Part shown: one piece after another, positions 32,995-43,718 of the stretch
Layout of the letters: each line of letters starts with the position of its first letter
Numbering within the stretch: the first letter of the stretch is position 1
Assembly: GCA_026122225.1 (NCBI GenBank)
Contig: JANEZZ010001641.1
Span: forward strand, 55,361-119,360
Direction: 5' to 3'
DNA from: Heloderma charlesbogerti
Lineage: Eukaryota > Chordata > Lepidosauria > Squamata > Helodermatidae
DNA length: 64,000 bases
The notes under the pieces: model-generated
What the model saw: the letters and a program-made list of their open reading frames with translations, nothing else
The model's database searches: none
What the model was told of the DNA's origin: nothing
Program-made: the position numbers and the translations under genes

Positions 32995-33334
32995 TAGGAA
33001 TGCTGGACAAATTCAAGATGGACTAAAATGAGCTCAGATTTCTAAGAATCTGACCCGCAGAATCCACTGTGGAGTGACCCCATCAGGCCGCGCGGAGTCC
33101 ATGGACTTTCAGATGTCTTTTTTACTTTCCTGAAATTTACACATAGTTATTCGTAGGAAAATATGCAAGTTTCTGCTGAGGAAACGTTGAATGGAATGGA
33201 GGATAATATGCTAAATGTTACGTACCAAGGTCAATTATGTAAATACATCTGTCTGGGCGGACGATGAAACAAAAGGCACCTGACAATCTGCAAAACACAG
33301 ATGGAGTGGATTTTACACAGTCTGTACATCCCTA
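32995..33334 (-). mobile_element. hAT MITE (H2 family), copy 2
   Basis: It begins TAGGAATGCTGGACAAATTC and ends CTGTACATCCCTA. CATCAGAC (32987-32994) and TATCAGAC (33335-33342) match at 7 of 8. It is collinear with 57088-57502 but has an internal deletion of the AT-rich centre. Confidence 0.85.
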
Positions 33335-33578
33335 TATCAGACTGGCTATTTGTAGGGATTGCTGGCTTATCAGGCCCAGTGAAGGCTCTTAAGCCGTTCT
33401 TGGAATATCTTGCTGTGACCCCATGGTGGAATTGGTTCTCGCTCATCATAGGACTTCCTGGATTATTCTGGCTCTTTGTTTGGAGCAGCCAGCAGGCTGG
33501 TGATGTGCCATTGCATTCTGATGTGTCTTAGGTGGATTATACCACATGCTGATCATCTAGTAATTTGCAGCACACATT

Positions 33579-33740
33579 TCTGAGAATGTAAGAACTGCCT
33601 TGCTGGATAAGAACAAAGGGCCATCTAGTCCAACATTCTGTCCCCAGCAGTGGCCAGCCAGATGGCCACAGGAAGCTAAGAAATGTGGCACTGGAAGTTA
33701 AGAGATAGATATTCGAAAGACTCCTCCTCATTATATGGCT
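33579..33740 (-). mobile_element. CR1-like LINE 3' UTR fragment
   Basis: GGGCCATCTAGTCCAACATT and CAGCAGTGGCCAGCCAGATG match the 3' UTR family at 1039 and 27078; the element's 3' end lies at the left. Confidence 0.6.
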
Positions 33741-33889
33741 TCCTATGTTACCATTTATTTATTTTAGTCATATATAATATGAAAGCTGAGTTAGTCTTCT
33801 ATAATAAAGTTTTTTTTTTTTTTTACAATGACATTTTGAGACTAACTCTTTTAAATTTCAAAATAGTATATGCTTTTCTAGGCAACAAC

Positions 33890-34366
33890 CTGATGAAGTG
33901 AAATGGCAAGGTCATATCAAGTAGGTAAAGTCAAGTCACACTGGCAAAGTCAAGACATAAGACTTTGCAGAGGGCAGATGGAAACAGAACATTGGACAGC
34001 TCCAAGTGACCTCTGCAGGCTGAAACTCTCTCCTGCTAGGATAACTATAGGAGGATGTTGTCTCAGCAGGGAGCTAGAGTCAGCTGAAGCCTTATTAGGC
34101 TGATAAGACCTACAGTGTAGTGTGGCCCCTTGAAGGAGCTGACTGGACTGTTAAAGGGCCCTCACCTGATTTTGCAGTCTTTGACTTTTGTGAGGCTGGT
34201 GAGATGGAGGTTTTGCTAGGTTCTCACCCTCTGAGTCAGAGGATGGTGGAAGGACTGTGATCAGGAGAGCCCTGAATAAAGTACTGATGGTCCTTCCCTT
34301 GAGGTAGCATCCTGAGTCCTGTCCTCATCAGAGTCCCCCATCATACCCTGTCTGGGGGTCATGACA
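33890..34366 (+). mobile_element. Possible LTR 3' portion
   Basis: AATAAAG at 34275-34281 is followed about 85 bases later by an end GGGGTCATGACA, the layout of an LTR R-U5 region. A matching TGTCATGACC start is not found to the left, so the element is truncated or the call is wrong. No gag or pol is nearby on this strand. Confidence 0.3.
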
Positions 34367-35214
34367 CTTACATCTTCAGATGTTGGGTGGCAACTGGAGA
34401 AAGTAAGGCATACAAGTCAGTAAAACATTGACCAAGAGAAAACATTCTACTATTCTTAAAGGGACAGTAATAGTACAGAGAGAGTGCAGAATCTTTATAG
34501 TGGGCAAGGAAATCATAATCTCTGTTAAACCCCAGATTAATGCAATCAAATTCCTGTTTGAACTCCTGTTCAACAGTTATGTATTCCAAGCATCCACATA
34601 ATCTGACATTCCTCAGAACAGTAACTCCAAGGTCTGCAACACTGTGTCCGGGGGAATTAAAATGATCACCCACTGATTTCTTAGTGTTTTGCTCTTTATA
34701 ACTGATTTGTGGCCACTGAGTCTTTGCCATAAAGATAGTCCTGTTAGCCCTATGTAAATGGCTGATGCACATTTAATGCCTGGGATGAAGTATACCATAT
34801 TGGTTGGCAATCAAATAGAAGTGCCATGTATGTGATGGATGGTACCATGGGGTCCACACACTATGTTGTTTATGTTGATTAGAGGGCATAGTTGATACTT
34901 AGGTCTGTTACAAGTTCTAGTGACTTGTCATGTATTAGAGGAGATGTACTTGTCACAAGGGAGTAGTAGTTTCCATTTAAGTGGTTGTCTGTATGCCAGC
35001 AGTGGTCTGCCTCCTGTAGCTTCTTTGAGATCTGGATCAGTCTGAAGAATTGGCTGTAGTTCCTTATGATATATTATAACACCTGCAGTTGTGTACTGTA
35101 GGTAATCAGAAGTGACATGACAAACACCACTGCACATAATGGTGATACAGGCTGTCCCTTTTCTGGCACTTATGTTTGTGGGAGAACAAAGGAAGTTCTT
35201 GATATATGGTGGCC
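34367..35214 (-). pseudogene. Penelope-like element remnant: RT C-terminus and GIY-YIG-type endonuclease
   Basis: On the minus strand, a frame at 34928-35214 gives LQTDPDLKEATGGRPLLAYR, which fits the region after the reverse transcriptase of Penelope-like elements. A second frame gives IKCASAIYIGLTGLSLWQRL, recalling the Y..G.T..L..R core of the GIY-YIG nuclease. A third frame (34368-34772) gives VGDHFNSPGHSVADLGVTVL and later LGFNRDYDFLAHY, typical of the C-terminal end. At least two frameshifts separate them. The hAT at 35215 cuts its 5' side. Penelope-like elements use this RT plus nuclease pair for retrotransposition; this copy is dead. Confidence 0.7.
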
Positions 35215-35593
35215 ACTTACTCATCACCAAAATAGAGGAAATACATCTCCTCCCTCTGACCAAAAAAGGAAAAAAGGAAAAAAGAAGATACATATTTGCA
35301 TAACATTTGTATTTGCTAATGTGTGTGTACCATTACAAATTTAGAAATAATTGCTATAATTTAAATAGAAATACAATACATCTCATCACAGTGTAGAAGA
35401 CTGTGAATCGGTGACCTGTGTTCTTGCTTAGTCTGCTGTCCTGGTGCTATCTGCTGATGGTCAACTTCATGGACCATGCTCTATCTTCTTACAGTTCTTT
35501 ACCTTAAATCAGGCTTGGATTGGGCAGCCCTTCAAAGAGAATGCTTTCAAATAGAGGACTGTCCTCTGTAAAGTAGGACACATGGCCACCCTG
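35215..35593 (+). mobile_element. hAT-like MITE, AGGGTGGCCA family, copy 2
   Basis: The left end TATGGTGGCCACTTA and right end ACATGGCCACCCTG form inverted termini. Flanks TCTTGATA and TCTCAATG match at only 5 of 8, all differences being transitions, so hAT is likely but not certain. It is collinear with 45420-45808 (AAATTTAGAAAT, ACAATACATCTCA, AATAGAGGACTGTCCTCTG). It interrupts the Penelope-like remnant. Confidence 0.6.
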
Positions 35594-35646
35594 TCTCAAT
35601 GTGGTACTGCCCTAGAAGGATTATACGATACATTTTTCCCGAATGC

Positions 35647-35770
35647 TGACATAGCATCCTGAGAATGTTAGAACTGTCCTACTGGATCAGGACAAAGGGC
35701 CAATTGGTCCAGGAATTTGTTCCCATCACTGGCCAGCCACATGCCCCTGGGATGCACATAGACAGAGCTT
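35647..35770 (-). mobile_element. CR1-like LINE 3' UTR fragment
   Basis: AACTGTCCTACTGGATCAGG and ATCACTGGCCAGCCACATGC match the same 3' UTR family as at 33579. Confidence 0.55.
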
Positions 35771-36650
35771 GGCAGATATAACCTTCTTCATCACTACTCT
35801 AGAGTTTCCATTTTGTAATGGAAATGTTTATATCATTATAGGTCCCATATATCAGGAGACCATTTGCCCCACCTATTCCCCCACCCATTTTGTGTTTTCT
35901 AACTATGCAAATTGTCAACGCAAATGGAATCTGAGGCCATTATATTATACTGTTACTTAATCTAGGGACAATAATATACATTATAACATTCATAAAGGAA
36001 AATTAGCTTCTCTTTAGTTGAAGCAATAGCTAGTAGTAAAAGATGTTATTGTCTGCTGATGGCTCTTTTATTTATTGGTATTTATATGCTTATATTTCTA
36101 GCTGTGTCCTAAGTAATTTGACAGTCAGACAAAATTATCTCTTTACAATATGCATCCATCCACTCACAGTCCTAGCTATGCCCCCGACACTTAACCTTCC
36201 TACGGTGCTCGCAAACTGCCCTCAGTCCTCGCATAAACAGAAATCTCCCATGGCTGCTTGTGTCTTGGGGAAAGGACAGATGGGTGCCAGGACAGATGGG
36301 CACCTGGGCCTTCCCTTGATGGAAGTATGATTGAGCCAACTGGGCTTCTGGTAGAGTCCATGCTCTAACTGGCAACCAGCACATGATTTTACTCAGGCCA
36401 TGGGCAAACATGTGGCACTCATTCACTTTTTTGGCCACATCAATTGAGTTAACAGAGGATACAGTTCAGGAGCTGTTTACTTACTTGCTGCTACCCTGGT
36501 CTCCAGTAGATGGAATTGGCACAGTTTGAATCTGCAGTTAGGTTCCCCCAACTGCAAATACAATTACCATAATGGTAATAGTAGCAGTCTAATGCATCTT
36601 TGGGAGCTTGTTTACACAATAAAAGAAGGGATACCACAGGTAGTTGTTAC
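35771..36650. other. Unassigned stretch
   Basis: No recognised gene or repeat boundary. Short ORFs only. Confidence 0.4.
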
Positions 36651-37134
36651 TAGGGATGCATGAGTAATTTGGACTGTGGGTTTTTTAATATGGATCTAGC
36701 AAATGCACATGCCCAAGCCAATATGTGAGCTGAGACATAGTTGCATCCTGAATTCCGCATTTTTCTGAGTTTGGAGCAATGCAGCTTGTCAGAAAAAGAA
36801 ACTGCACAAAAAATGTGCATTAGTGAAAATTATGCACAAAATGCATATAGTTGAGAAAAATGCACACAAAACTGCACTTCATGAATTAAAAACTGCACTT
36901 CATCAATTAAAAGTAATTGGGGAAAATTGTGCACACTAGAAAAATGCATACAAAAACGTGCACATTTTGGGAAATTCGCACAAAGAAGTATGAAATTCCA
37001 CATGGACTAGGGGGAAAAAATCCCCAATAACAAAACAAAAAACCCTCCTTATGTGGGCATGGGACAAAATGAGGTTGATCCTGAAAATCCAACGATTTCT
37101 GCGAGACTGAGATTGTCGCATCCATCTATCCCAA
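36651..37134. mobile_element. AT-rich hAT MITE (H3 family), copy 2
   Basis: It starts TAGGGATGCATGAGTAATTT and ends CATCTATCCCAA (eroded). GTTGTTAC (36643-36650) and ATTGTTAT (37135-37142) match at 6 of 8, both transitions. The interior repeats AAAATGCACACAAAA, TTGAGAAAAATGCA and CTGCACTTCAT(G/C)AATTAA words. Confidence 0.65.
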
Positions 37135-37186
37135 ATTGTTATCAAGTAACCATCATTGTAACATAGTGTTTGTAGTGAATTCTACT

Positions 37187-37678
37187 TAGGGATGGTGGAG
37201 AATTCTGCCACAGACCCCCGGAGTCCATGGTAGAATGGAACACTTACCTCCGCCTCCCTGCGGAATCCTCTTCGGCCAGATCCTCCGGCTCCAGAGCGCC
37301 AGTGATACAGCCGCCATGCCATATTGCTGGCTGAAGGGGATTGACTGCGGATGCAAATGGCATCCAGGATGCCATTTGCGACCAAAAAGGTCTTAGTTTA
37401 AGGTAAATGCAGCTGTAAATGGCTGCATTTACCTTAAACTAAGACCTTTATGGCGGCAAATGGTATCCTGGACGCCATTTGCATCTGCAGTCAGTACCCC
37501 TCAGCCAGTGATACGGCATGGTGGCTGTATTGCTGGCACTTCGGAGCTGGCTGGCGGCTCCATGGAATCGCTGTGGAGCGGAGCCGGCCAAAGAAGATTC
37601 TGGGGGGAGGAACGGATCGCCTCCCCCCAAGGGCGGATTCCCGGCCAGACCAGCAGGTAAGGAATCCGCCCATCCCTA
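37187..37678 (+). mobile_element. Palindrome-bearing hAT MITE (H1 family), copy D
   Basis: It starts TAGGGATGGTGGAGAATT and ends CCCATCCCTA. ATTCTACT (37179-37186) and ATTCCATT (37679-37686) match at 6 of 8. Two nested palindromes occupy 37330-37500: GTCTTAGTTTAAGGTAAATG with its inverse, inside GATGCAAATGGCATCC-like arms. ACTTACCT is at 37242-37249 and AGGTAAGG at 37655-37662. Confidence 0.85.
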
Positions 37679-37747
37679 ATTCCATTCCAGTGGGGGAACC
37701 TTATTGGAGATTCAGACATTTTGCATATTTGAGCTAATGTCGTGCAG

Positions 37748-38020
37748 AGTGGTAGGCAGCAGTACTGCACCCGAAACTCTCCCCACAACCTGAGTTCAAT
37801 CCCAGTGGAAGCTGGGTCTCAGGTAGTCGGCTCAGGTCGACTCAGCCTTCCAGCATTCCGAGGTCGGTAAAATGAGTACCTAGCTTGCTGGGGGAAAGGT
37901 AGTCACGACTGGGAAAGGCAATGGCAAACCACCCCACTATAGTCTGCCATGAAAACACCAGCGCAAACGGCATCCCTCTAGGGAGTAATGACCCAGTGCT
38001 TGCACAGGAGGAACCTTTCC
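37748..38020 (+). mobile_element. tRNA-derived SINE, second squamate-type family
   Basis: A tRNA-like head (GGTAGGCAGCAGTACTGCAC, box B-like GAGTTCAATCCC) is followed by CAGCCTTCCAGCATTCCGAG, GTCGGTAAAATGAGTACCTA and GGGAAAGGCAATGGCAAACC. The last motif resembles GGAAATGGCAACCCACTCC of BovB, so the body may derive from an RTE LINE that mobilises it. It ends near GCTTGCACAGGAGGAACC. Confidence 0.75.
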
Positions 38021-39629
38021 TTCCTTTCCCATATTATTTTTACAAAAGCACATATTGTTTAAAACTGGCATGGACATTTTCATGATCCTCAAACAAATCA
38101 AAGTTTGTTGTATTGAAAAAACTGTTTTAGTCTCCTCCTCCTCCATCCACCATCAGCACTTATACTTGGTGGTCCTGTGTCTATCAGTATGACAGTGAAA
38201 TGGGGCCACCCACAGATAAGGCTGGGATTTGTGCATATTCAGTGGGCTCCCTGGATATACAGAAAATTATTACTTTGTAAACTGAAGAAAAAAAAAAGAA
38301 AAGAAGGCAGAGCATGTGTCCAATGAGGACAGAGCATGTTCACTGCCCTCCCTTGAATATGGAGGGCAGTTGAGCATTGGTTGAAAAGCAAAAAACAACT
38401 GTTTCTGGGGTGGGGTTAGGGGAGATTGGCCTGCTGAAGACCGGAAGAGTTCAGAGTATCTTGGCAGGGGAAGATTTGAGTTGGGCAAATGTGCACAATG
38501 TGGTGTGCATTGTCTGGCTCTAATTCCTCCCCAACCACTGTTTTAAGTGTAATAAGCTTTTAAGAGTTTTGACAACATGAAAGGTAGATTTATTGGGAAA
38601 GTGCTTCATCCTGTCCTAATTAATCACTCCCACAAGGATTATCAGCTATGAAAGGGGCAGAGCCTCATAGCTTAAAATATCCTGGAATGAGGGTTGAAAT
38701 AGAGCAGGAGGACATGTACTATGAAGTGTGCCTCCTTTGATCCCAATTTCCATAGCCCCCAAACTCTCCCATACAGCATAGGTAGGGGGAAATACATTCC
38801 CTCCTTCCTGCATGGTACCACTCCAGTTGAGGACGTGTTCAGTTCAGTTGAATGGCTTGCTGTGAATCTTCCTGTTCAGCGGTCTCCATGGAGCCAACCC
38901 TGGGATTAGGTACCATTGTAAGCCCTCTGCTCGAGCCAGAAAAGTCCCACCTGCAGCAGAGGAGCTGAAGTGGAGGAAGCTGTCCTTGGCACTGCTCCAT
39001 GCAGCTGAACTTGGGGAAACCCTTCTGCTCAAGTCGGGCACTTCCAAGCTAGAGCTCCAAGGTTAGGGAGACCTGCCTCAGTCTCCCCACTGCTTGAGCT
39101 GGTTGTTTCCTGGCTCAAGCAGAGAAGCTGAACTGTCACATTTGCTTTGCCCTGACCCCTCTTCTCTCCAGTCTGTGAATCTTGTGAGTCCCTGCACCAC
39201 TTTTTCTTTATTAATAGAAAGCCTGCCCATTCCACAATATTACATTAAATCTTTGTTAGGGAATGGCATTTATGTAGATGCATAAACCTGGTAATTTAAA
39301 GAAATGAGCTCAGATCAAAACAATTTTCATCTATAAACACACCCAAAATTTGTGAGAGTGATAGCAGAAGGAGTAAGGGTGCAAAATTGACATCTCGTCC
39401 TTTTGTAATGAGTCAAACCACAATTTAGAGTACATATTACTTAAAACTGTTGTAGCATCCATCTGTATAGTTAACACATGTAGTGTTCAGAATTGTTAAT
39501 TGTTTCTGCTATGAAAATTTATAGTGCCACTATCAGTAGCATCTGTACCTCAATTTAGCTAAAGTAAGCAAGCTAATAGGTTCCTTTATTGCATATTCTC
39601 CAACATTTGGACAGATTAAAACAGGTATG
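38021..39629. other. Unassigned stretch
   Basis: No gene or repeat boundary recognised. 38800-39200 is GC-richer than its surroundings and non-repetitive by eye, but shows no exon-like signals I can defend. Confidence 0.4.
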
Positions 39630-39673
39630 CACACACATGCGCAAACACGCGCACACACACACGCACACACACA
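39628..39673. repeat. CA-rich simple repeat with CGCA words
   Basis: CACACACATGCGCAAACACG is followed by (CA)n. Confidence 0.85.
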
Positions 39674-39709
39674 GAGGATTTATGAGAAATTAATTTCAGT
39701 TCGTTTTTT

Positions 39710-40123
39710 TATCAGGATTTACCCAGTTTGCACCTTCTGGACCAAACATGGACTCGGACACAATCTGTGGTTGAAGTCCCATTTCTGAGCTTGTAGTGTG
39801 ATTCGTGGATGCCCCTTCCCCCAAAATGTTTGACAGCATGCATACATCTGAAAAACCCGCATGAAAAAATGCATATATTTGAACAAATATGCAGAGGTAT
39901 GCTTTAATCAATGGGAGAAGAATGTGTACATTTGAAAGATGCACGCAATTGATGTGTACATTTGGAAAAACGTGCACAAAAATACGCACAGATTTTCCTA
40001 CTAACACCTCCCCCCTACACACAAAACTTGCAATCTGATATGGTCTTGCGTCGGAACGAGTTTGGAGATGGAATTTGGAGAACTTTGGCAAGCTTGAGTT
40101 TTGTTGATTTGCACATCCCTAAC
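39710..40123. mobile_element. AT-rich hAT-like element (H3-like), copy 3
   Basis: The right end GCACATCCCTA (to 40123) and internal AAAAATGCATATATTTGAAC, ACATTTGGAAAAACGTGCAC words match the H3 type. I could not fix the left end or a target duplication. Confidence 0.45.
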
Positions 40124-40125
40124 AT

Positions 40126-40166
40126 ATTCACGTGTGTGTGCATGCACGCACGCATGCACACACACT
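40126..40166. repeat. TG/GCAC/CA simple repeat
   Basis: GTGTGTGTGCATGCACGCAC passes into CACACACAC, making a small self-complementary tract. Confidence 0.8.
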
Positions 40167-40318
40167 TTATATTATGTGAGGGATGAACCTCAACCTAAAG
40201 AACAGTGGGCATGGCCCAGACCAAAGAATATTTCCTTAAGGTTTGGAGAAACCTCACACTGGAAATGTACACTTCTATTACACATTTTCTAAACAATTAG
40301 ACAACACAAACCTGAATA

Positions 40319-40750
40319 GATTTCAGTGTGTTACACAAAGCAAACATCTACATATCGGAATGGGGGAACAGGTGATTTTCACAATCACTGAAATTCTCCA
40401 AACTCCTCCTTGAAGCTCGGGTCACTTCACTTCCCTTGTTCAATTGTGCTCTGTTTTTTATTTCATTTGAATGGGAAAAGTGCATATTTTGAAGAGGAAG
40501 AAGTGCATTTTTAAAGTGCACACTCAAACGTGCACTTTCCCCTGATAGACTAAAGTGTGAAAATGAGTATTTTTTGAAAAATGAGCATTTAAAAAAGTGT
40601 GCATTTTTCTAACATGAACGCAGGTTCAGGGAAATGTGAGGGAAATTTCAGGGAAATTTCCTGAAAAAGCGCTTGTGTTTGTGTTCAGAGGTGTGAACAA
40701 GGCAAATCTGAGTCCAGAACAAACCAAAATGAAATTGTCATACATCCCTA
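40319..40750. mobile_element. AT-rich hAT-like element (H3-like), copy 4
   Basis: The right end is CATACATCCCTA. The flank CCTGCAAA resembles CCTGAATA just left of 40319 (6 of 8), but the left terminus is not TAGGG-like. The interior has GTGCATATTTTGAAG and GAGTATTTTTTGAAAAATGA words. Confidence 0.4.
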
Positions 40751-41029
40751 CCTGCAAATGATGATTTTTAGATTAAAACCTTAGTATAAACTAGTAAGTT
40801 TATTAGATGGGTTACTTGAGCAGACTACGTACCCATCTAGATACATTTCAAAGATGTTCCCGTCATTAGATATACATTTAGTACACAATAGAAACTGATT
40901 CACCAGAAAATCAATAAGTAGAAATAGTTAATTAATATGATTGGGAGATGTGCTGGGAGATGTGTTGTTACAATCTTACCATCATATTCAGCTATTCATT
41001 TTATGAGTTCTCAGTTACACAATTAAGAA

Positions 41030-41453
41030 TATAATTAGGGCCATGATGGACCAGGTGAAAGGGCTATCAAGTTCACTATTCTGTTTCCACTGTGGCAAAC
41101 CAGATGCTTATGGGAAGCCCATGACATAATGCAATAGCATCTTCTACTTGTGCTCTCCAGCAACTGGTACTGAGATGTATACTGCCTCTGCTACCAATGC
41201 ATAGCCATTGATAGCGGTATCCTCCATAAATGTCTCTAATCTGCCTTTAAAGCCATCTAAGTTGGTGGCCATCACTACAAGCCATGGCAGCAAATTCCAT
41301 AGTTTAACTATGTGCTGTGTACTTCCTTTTATCGGTCCTGAATCTCCCACCATTCTGCTTCATTGAATGACCATGGATTCATGTATTATGAGAGAGGGAG
41401 AAAAATGTCTCCCTATCTACGTTTCTACACCTTTATTATGTTCTCCCCTCCCC
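41030..41453 (-). mobile_element. CR1-like LINE 3' end, cut by BovB copy 2
   Basis: Collinear with 27078-27540: CAGCAACTGGTACTGAGATG, ATTCCATAGTTTAACTATGT, GAATCTCCCACCATTCTGCT, ATTATGAGAGAGGGAGAAAA. It stops where the BovB tail begins at 41454. The frame is broken. Confidence 0.7.
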
Positions 41454-41698
41454 GTTGTCGTTCAGTCGTGTCCGACTCTTCGTGACCCTATGGACCATAG
41501 CATGCTAGGCCTTCCTGACCTCTGCTCTCTCCCGGAGTGTGCTCAAGTTCATATTCATTGCATCGGTGATGCTATCTAGCCATCTCATCCTCTGCCGTCC
41601 CTTCTCCTTTTGCCTTCAATCTTTCCCAGCATCAGGGTCTTTTCCAGGGAGTTTTCTCTTCTCATTAGGTGGCCAAAATATTTGCACTTCAGCTTCAG

Positions 41699-42734
41699 AA
41701 TCGGACTCAAAGAGTGCTTATCAATGGGACCTTCTCAAGCTGGGGAGAGGTAACGAGTGGGGTACCGCAGGGCTCAGTCCTGGGCCCAGTGCTCTTCAAC
41801 ATTTTTATTAATGACTTGGAGGAGGAGGTGCAGGGAATGCTGATCAAATCTGCAGATGACACAAAATTGGGAGGGATAGCTAATACTTTGGAAGACAGAA
41901 ACAAAATTCAAAGTGATCTGGATAGACTGGAGTGCTGGGCAGAAAACAACAGAATGGCATTTAATAGGGATAAATGCCAAGTTCTGCACCTAGGAAAAAG
42001 AAACCAAATGCACAGTTACAAGATGGGGGATACGTGGCTCAACCACACTACGAGCGAGAAGGATCTTGGAATTGTTGTCGATCACAAGCTGAATATGAGC
42101 CAACAATGTGATGTGGCTGCAAAAAAGGCAAATGCTATTTTGGGCTGCATTCATAGAAGCATCGCTTCCAAATCCCGGGAAGTACTAGTTCCCCTCTACT
42201 CAGCACTGGTTAGGCCTCATCTGGAGTACTGTGTCCAGTTCTGGGCACCACACTTTAAGAAGGATGCAGACAAGCTGGAGAGGGTTCAAAGGAGGGCAAC
42301 AAAGATGATCAGGGGACTGGAAACAAAGCCCTATGAAGAGAGACTGAAAGAACTGGGCATGTTTAGCCTTGAGAAGAGAAGACTGAGGGGAGATATGATA
42401 GCACTCTTCAAGTACTTGAAAGGTTGTCACAGAGAAGAAGGCCAGGATCTCTTCTTGATCATTCCAGAGTGCAGGACACGGAATAATGGGCTCAAGTTAC
42501 AGGAAGCCAGATTCCGGCTGAACATCAGGAAAAACTTCCTGAGTGTCAGAGCAATACGGCAATGGAACCAATTACCTGGGGAGGTGGTAGGCTCTCCCAC
42601 ACTGGAGGCCTTCAAGACGAGGCTGGACAGCCATTTGTCAGGGATGCTCTGACTTGGATTCCTGCATTGAGCAGGGGGTTGGACTCGATGGCCTTGTAGG
42701 CCCCTTCCAACCCTACTATTCTATGATTCTATGA
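41699..42734 (+). mobile_element. CR1 LINE, 5'-truncated, inserted in BovB copy 2
   Basis: It starts mid reverse transcriptase and ends with the CR1 3' tail (ATTCTATG)n after GATGGCCTTGTAGGCCCCTT. The BovB sequence resumes exactly on the other side, so this is a clean insertion. TTCAG at 41694-41698 and 42735-42739 may be a short duplication; CR1 elements often leave none. Confidence 0.93.
41720..42652 (+). pseudogene. CR1 ORF2 C-terminal part (RT palm to C-terminus), open but headless
   Basis: An uninterrupted frame, fused to BovB-derived codons upstream (the ORF opens at 41669). It encodes GVPQGSVLGPVLFNIFINDL (RT motif around the B box), SADDTKLGG, DLGIVVDHKLNMSQQCD, CVQFWAPHFKKD and LRGDMIALFKYLKG, and ends HLSGML. 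The catalytic motif reads SADD where CR1 elements normally have an aromatic residue before ADD, so the RT is probably inactive. The endonuclease and the first RT motifs are absent. The absence of stops indicates youth and not function. Confidence 0.85.
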
Positions 42735-43718
42735 TTCAGTATCTGTCCTTCCAATGAGCACTCAGGGTTGATTTCCTTTAGGATGGACTGATTTGACCTC
42801 CTTGCAGTCCAGGGGACTCGTAAGAGTCTTCTCCAGCACCACAGTTCGAAAGCATCAATTCTTTGGCGCTCAGCCTTCCTTATAGTCCAGCTCTCACAGC
42901 CATACATTACTACTGGGAAAACCATAGCTTTGATTAGACGGACCTTTGTCGGTAAGGTGATGTCTCTGCTTCTTACTATGCTGTCTAGGTTTGCCATAGC
43001 TTTCCTCCCAAGGAGCAAGCGTCTTTTAATTTCATGGCTACAGTCACCGTCTGTGGTGATCTTGGAGCCCAAGAAAGTAAAATCTGTCACTGCTTCCATT
43101 TCATCCCCTTCTATATGCCAGGAAGTGATGGGGCCAGGTGCCATGATCTTAGTTTTTTTAATGTTGAGTTTCAAACCAGCTTTTGCACTCTCCACTTTCA
43201 CCCTCAACAAGAGGCTCTCTAGATCCTCTTTGCTTTCTGCCATTAGGGTGGTATCGTCTGCGTATCTGAGGTTGTTGATAATTTTCCCGGCAATCTTAAT
43301 TCCGACCTGTGATTCATCCAACCCGGTGTTTCTCATGATGTACTCTGCATATTAGTTAAATAAGCAGGGCAACAATATGCAGCCTTGTCGTACTCCGAGT
43401 CCTTTCCCAATTTTGAACCAGTCGGTTGTTCCATATCTGGTTCTTACTGTTGTTTCTTGACCCTCGTACAGGTTTCTCAGCAGACAGGTAAGGTGGTCTG
43501 GTACACCCATCTCTTTAAGAATTTGCCACAATTTGTTGTGATCCACACAATCAAAGGCTTTAGCGTAGTCACTGAAGCAGAAATAGACGTTTTTCTGGAA
43601 TTCTCTTGCTTTCTCCATGATCCAGTGAATGTTGGCGATTTGATCTCTAGTTCCTCTGCCTCTTCGGAACCCAGCTTGTACTTCTGGTAGTTCTCGGTTA
43701 TTATGTAGGATTTTGAGC

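Larger units (their letters stand above)
41454..43718 (-). mobile_element. BovB LINE, copy 2, 5'-truncated and split by a CR1
   Basis: Minus-strand BovB occupies 41454-41698 and 42740-43718; the CR1 lies between. Decoded parts include YADD within 42716-43336 and the DYAKAFD block within 43352-43618. The frame is broken by a stop where copy 1 encodes NLYAEY, and a 6-base insertion (GKGLGVRQGC) lies nearby. At the 5' side near 43708 about 25 bases are lost before GTAGGATTTTGAGC resumes. No target duplication is visible. Confidence 0.9.

Noticed and set aside
38844..39285. Possible host exon in a GC-richer stretch
   Set aside because: The ORFs are short, on both strands, without convincing acceptor and donor pairs or known motifs.
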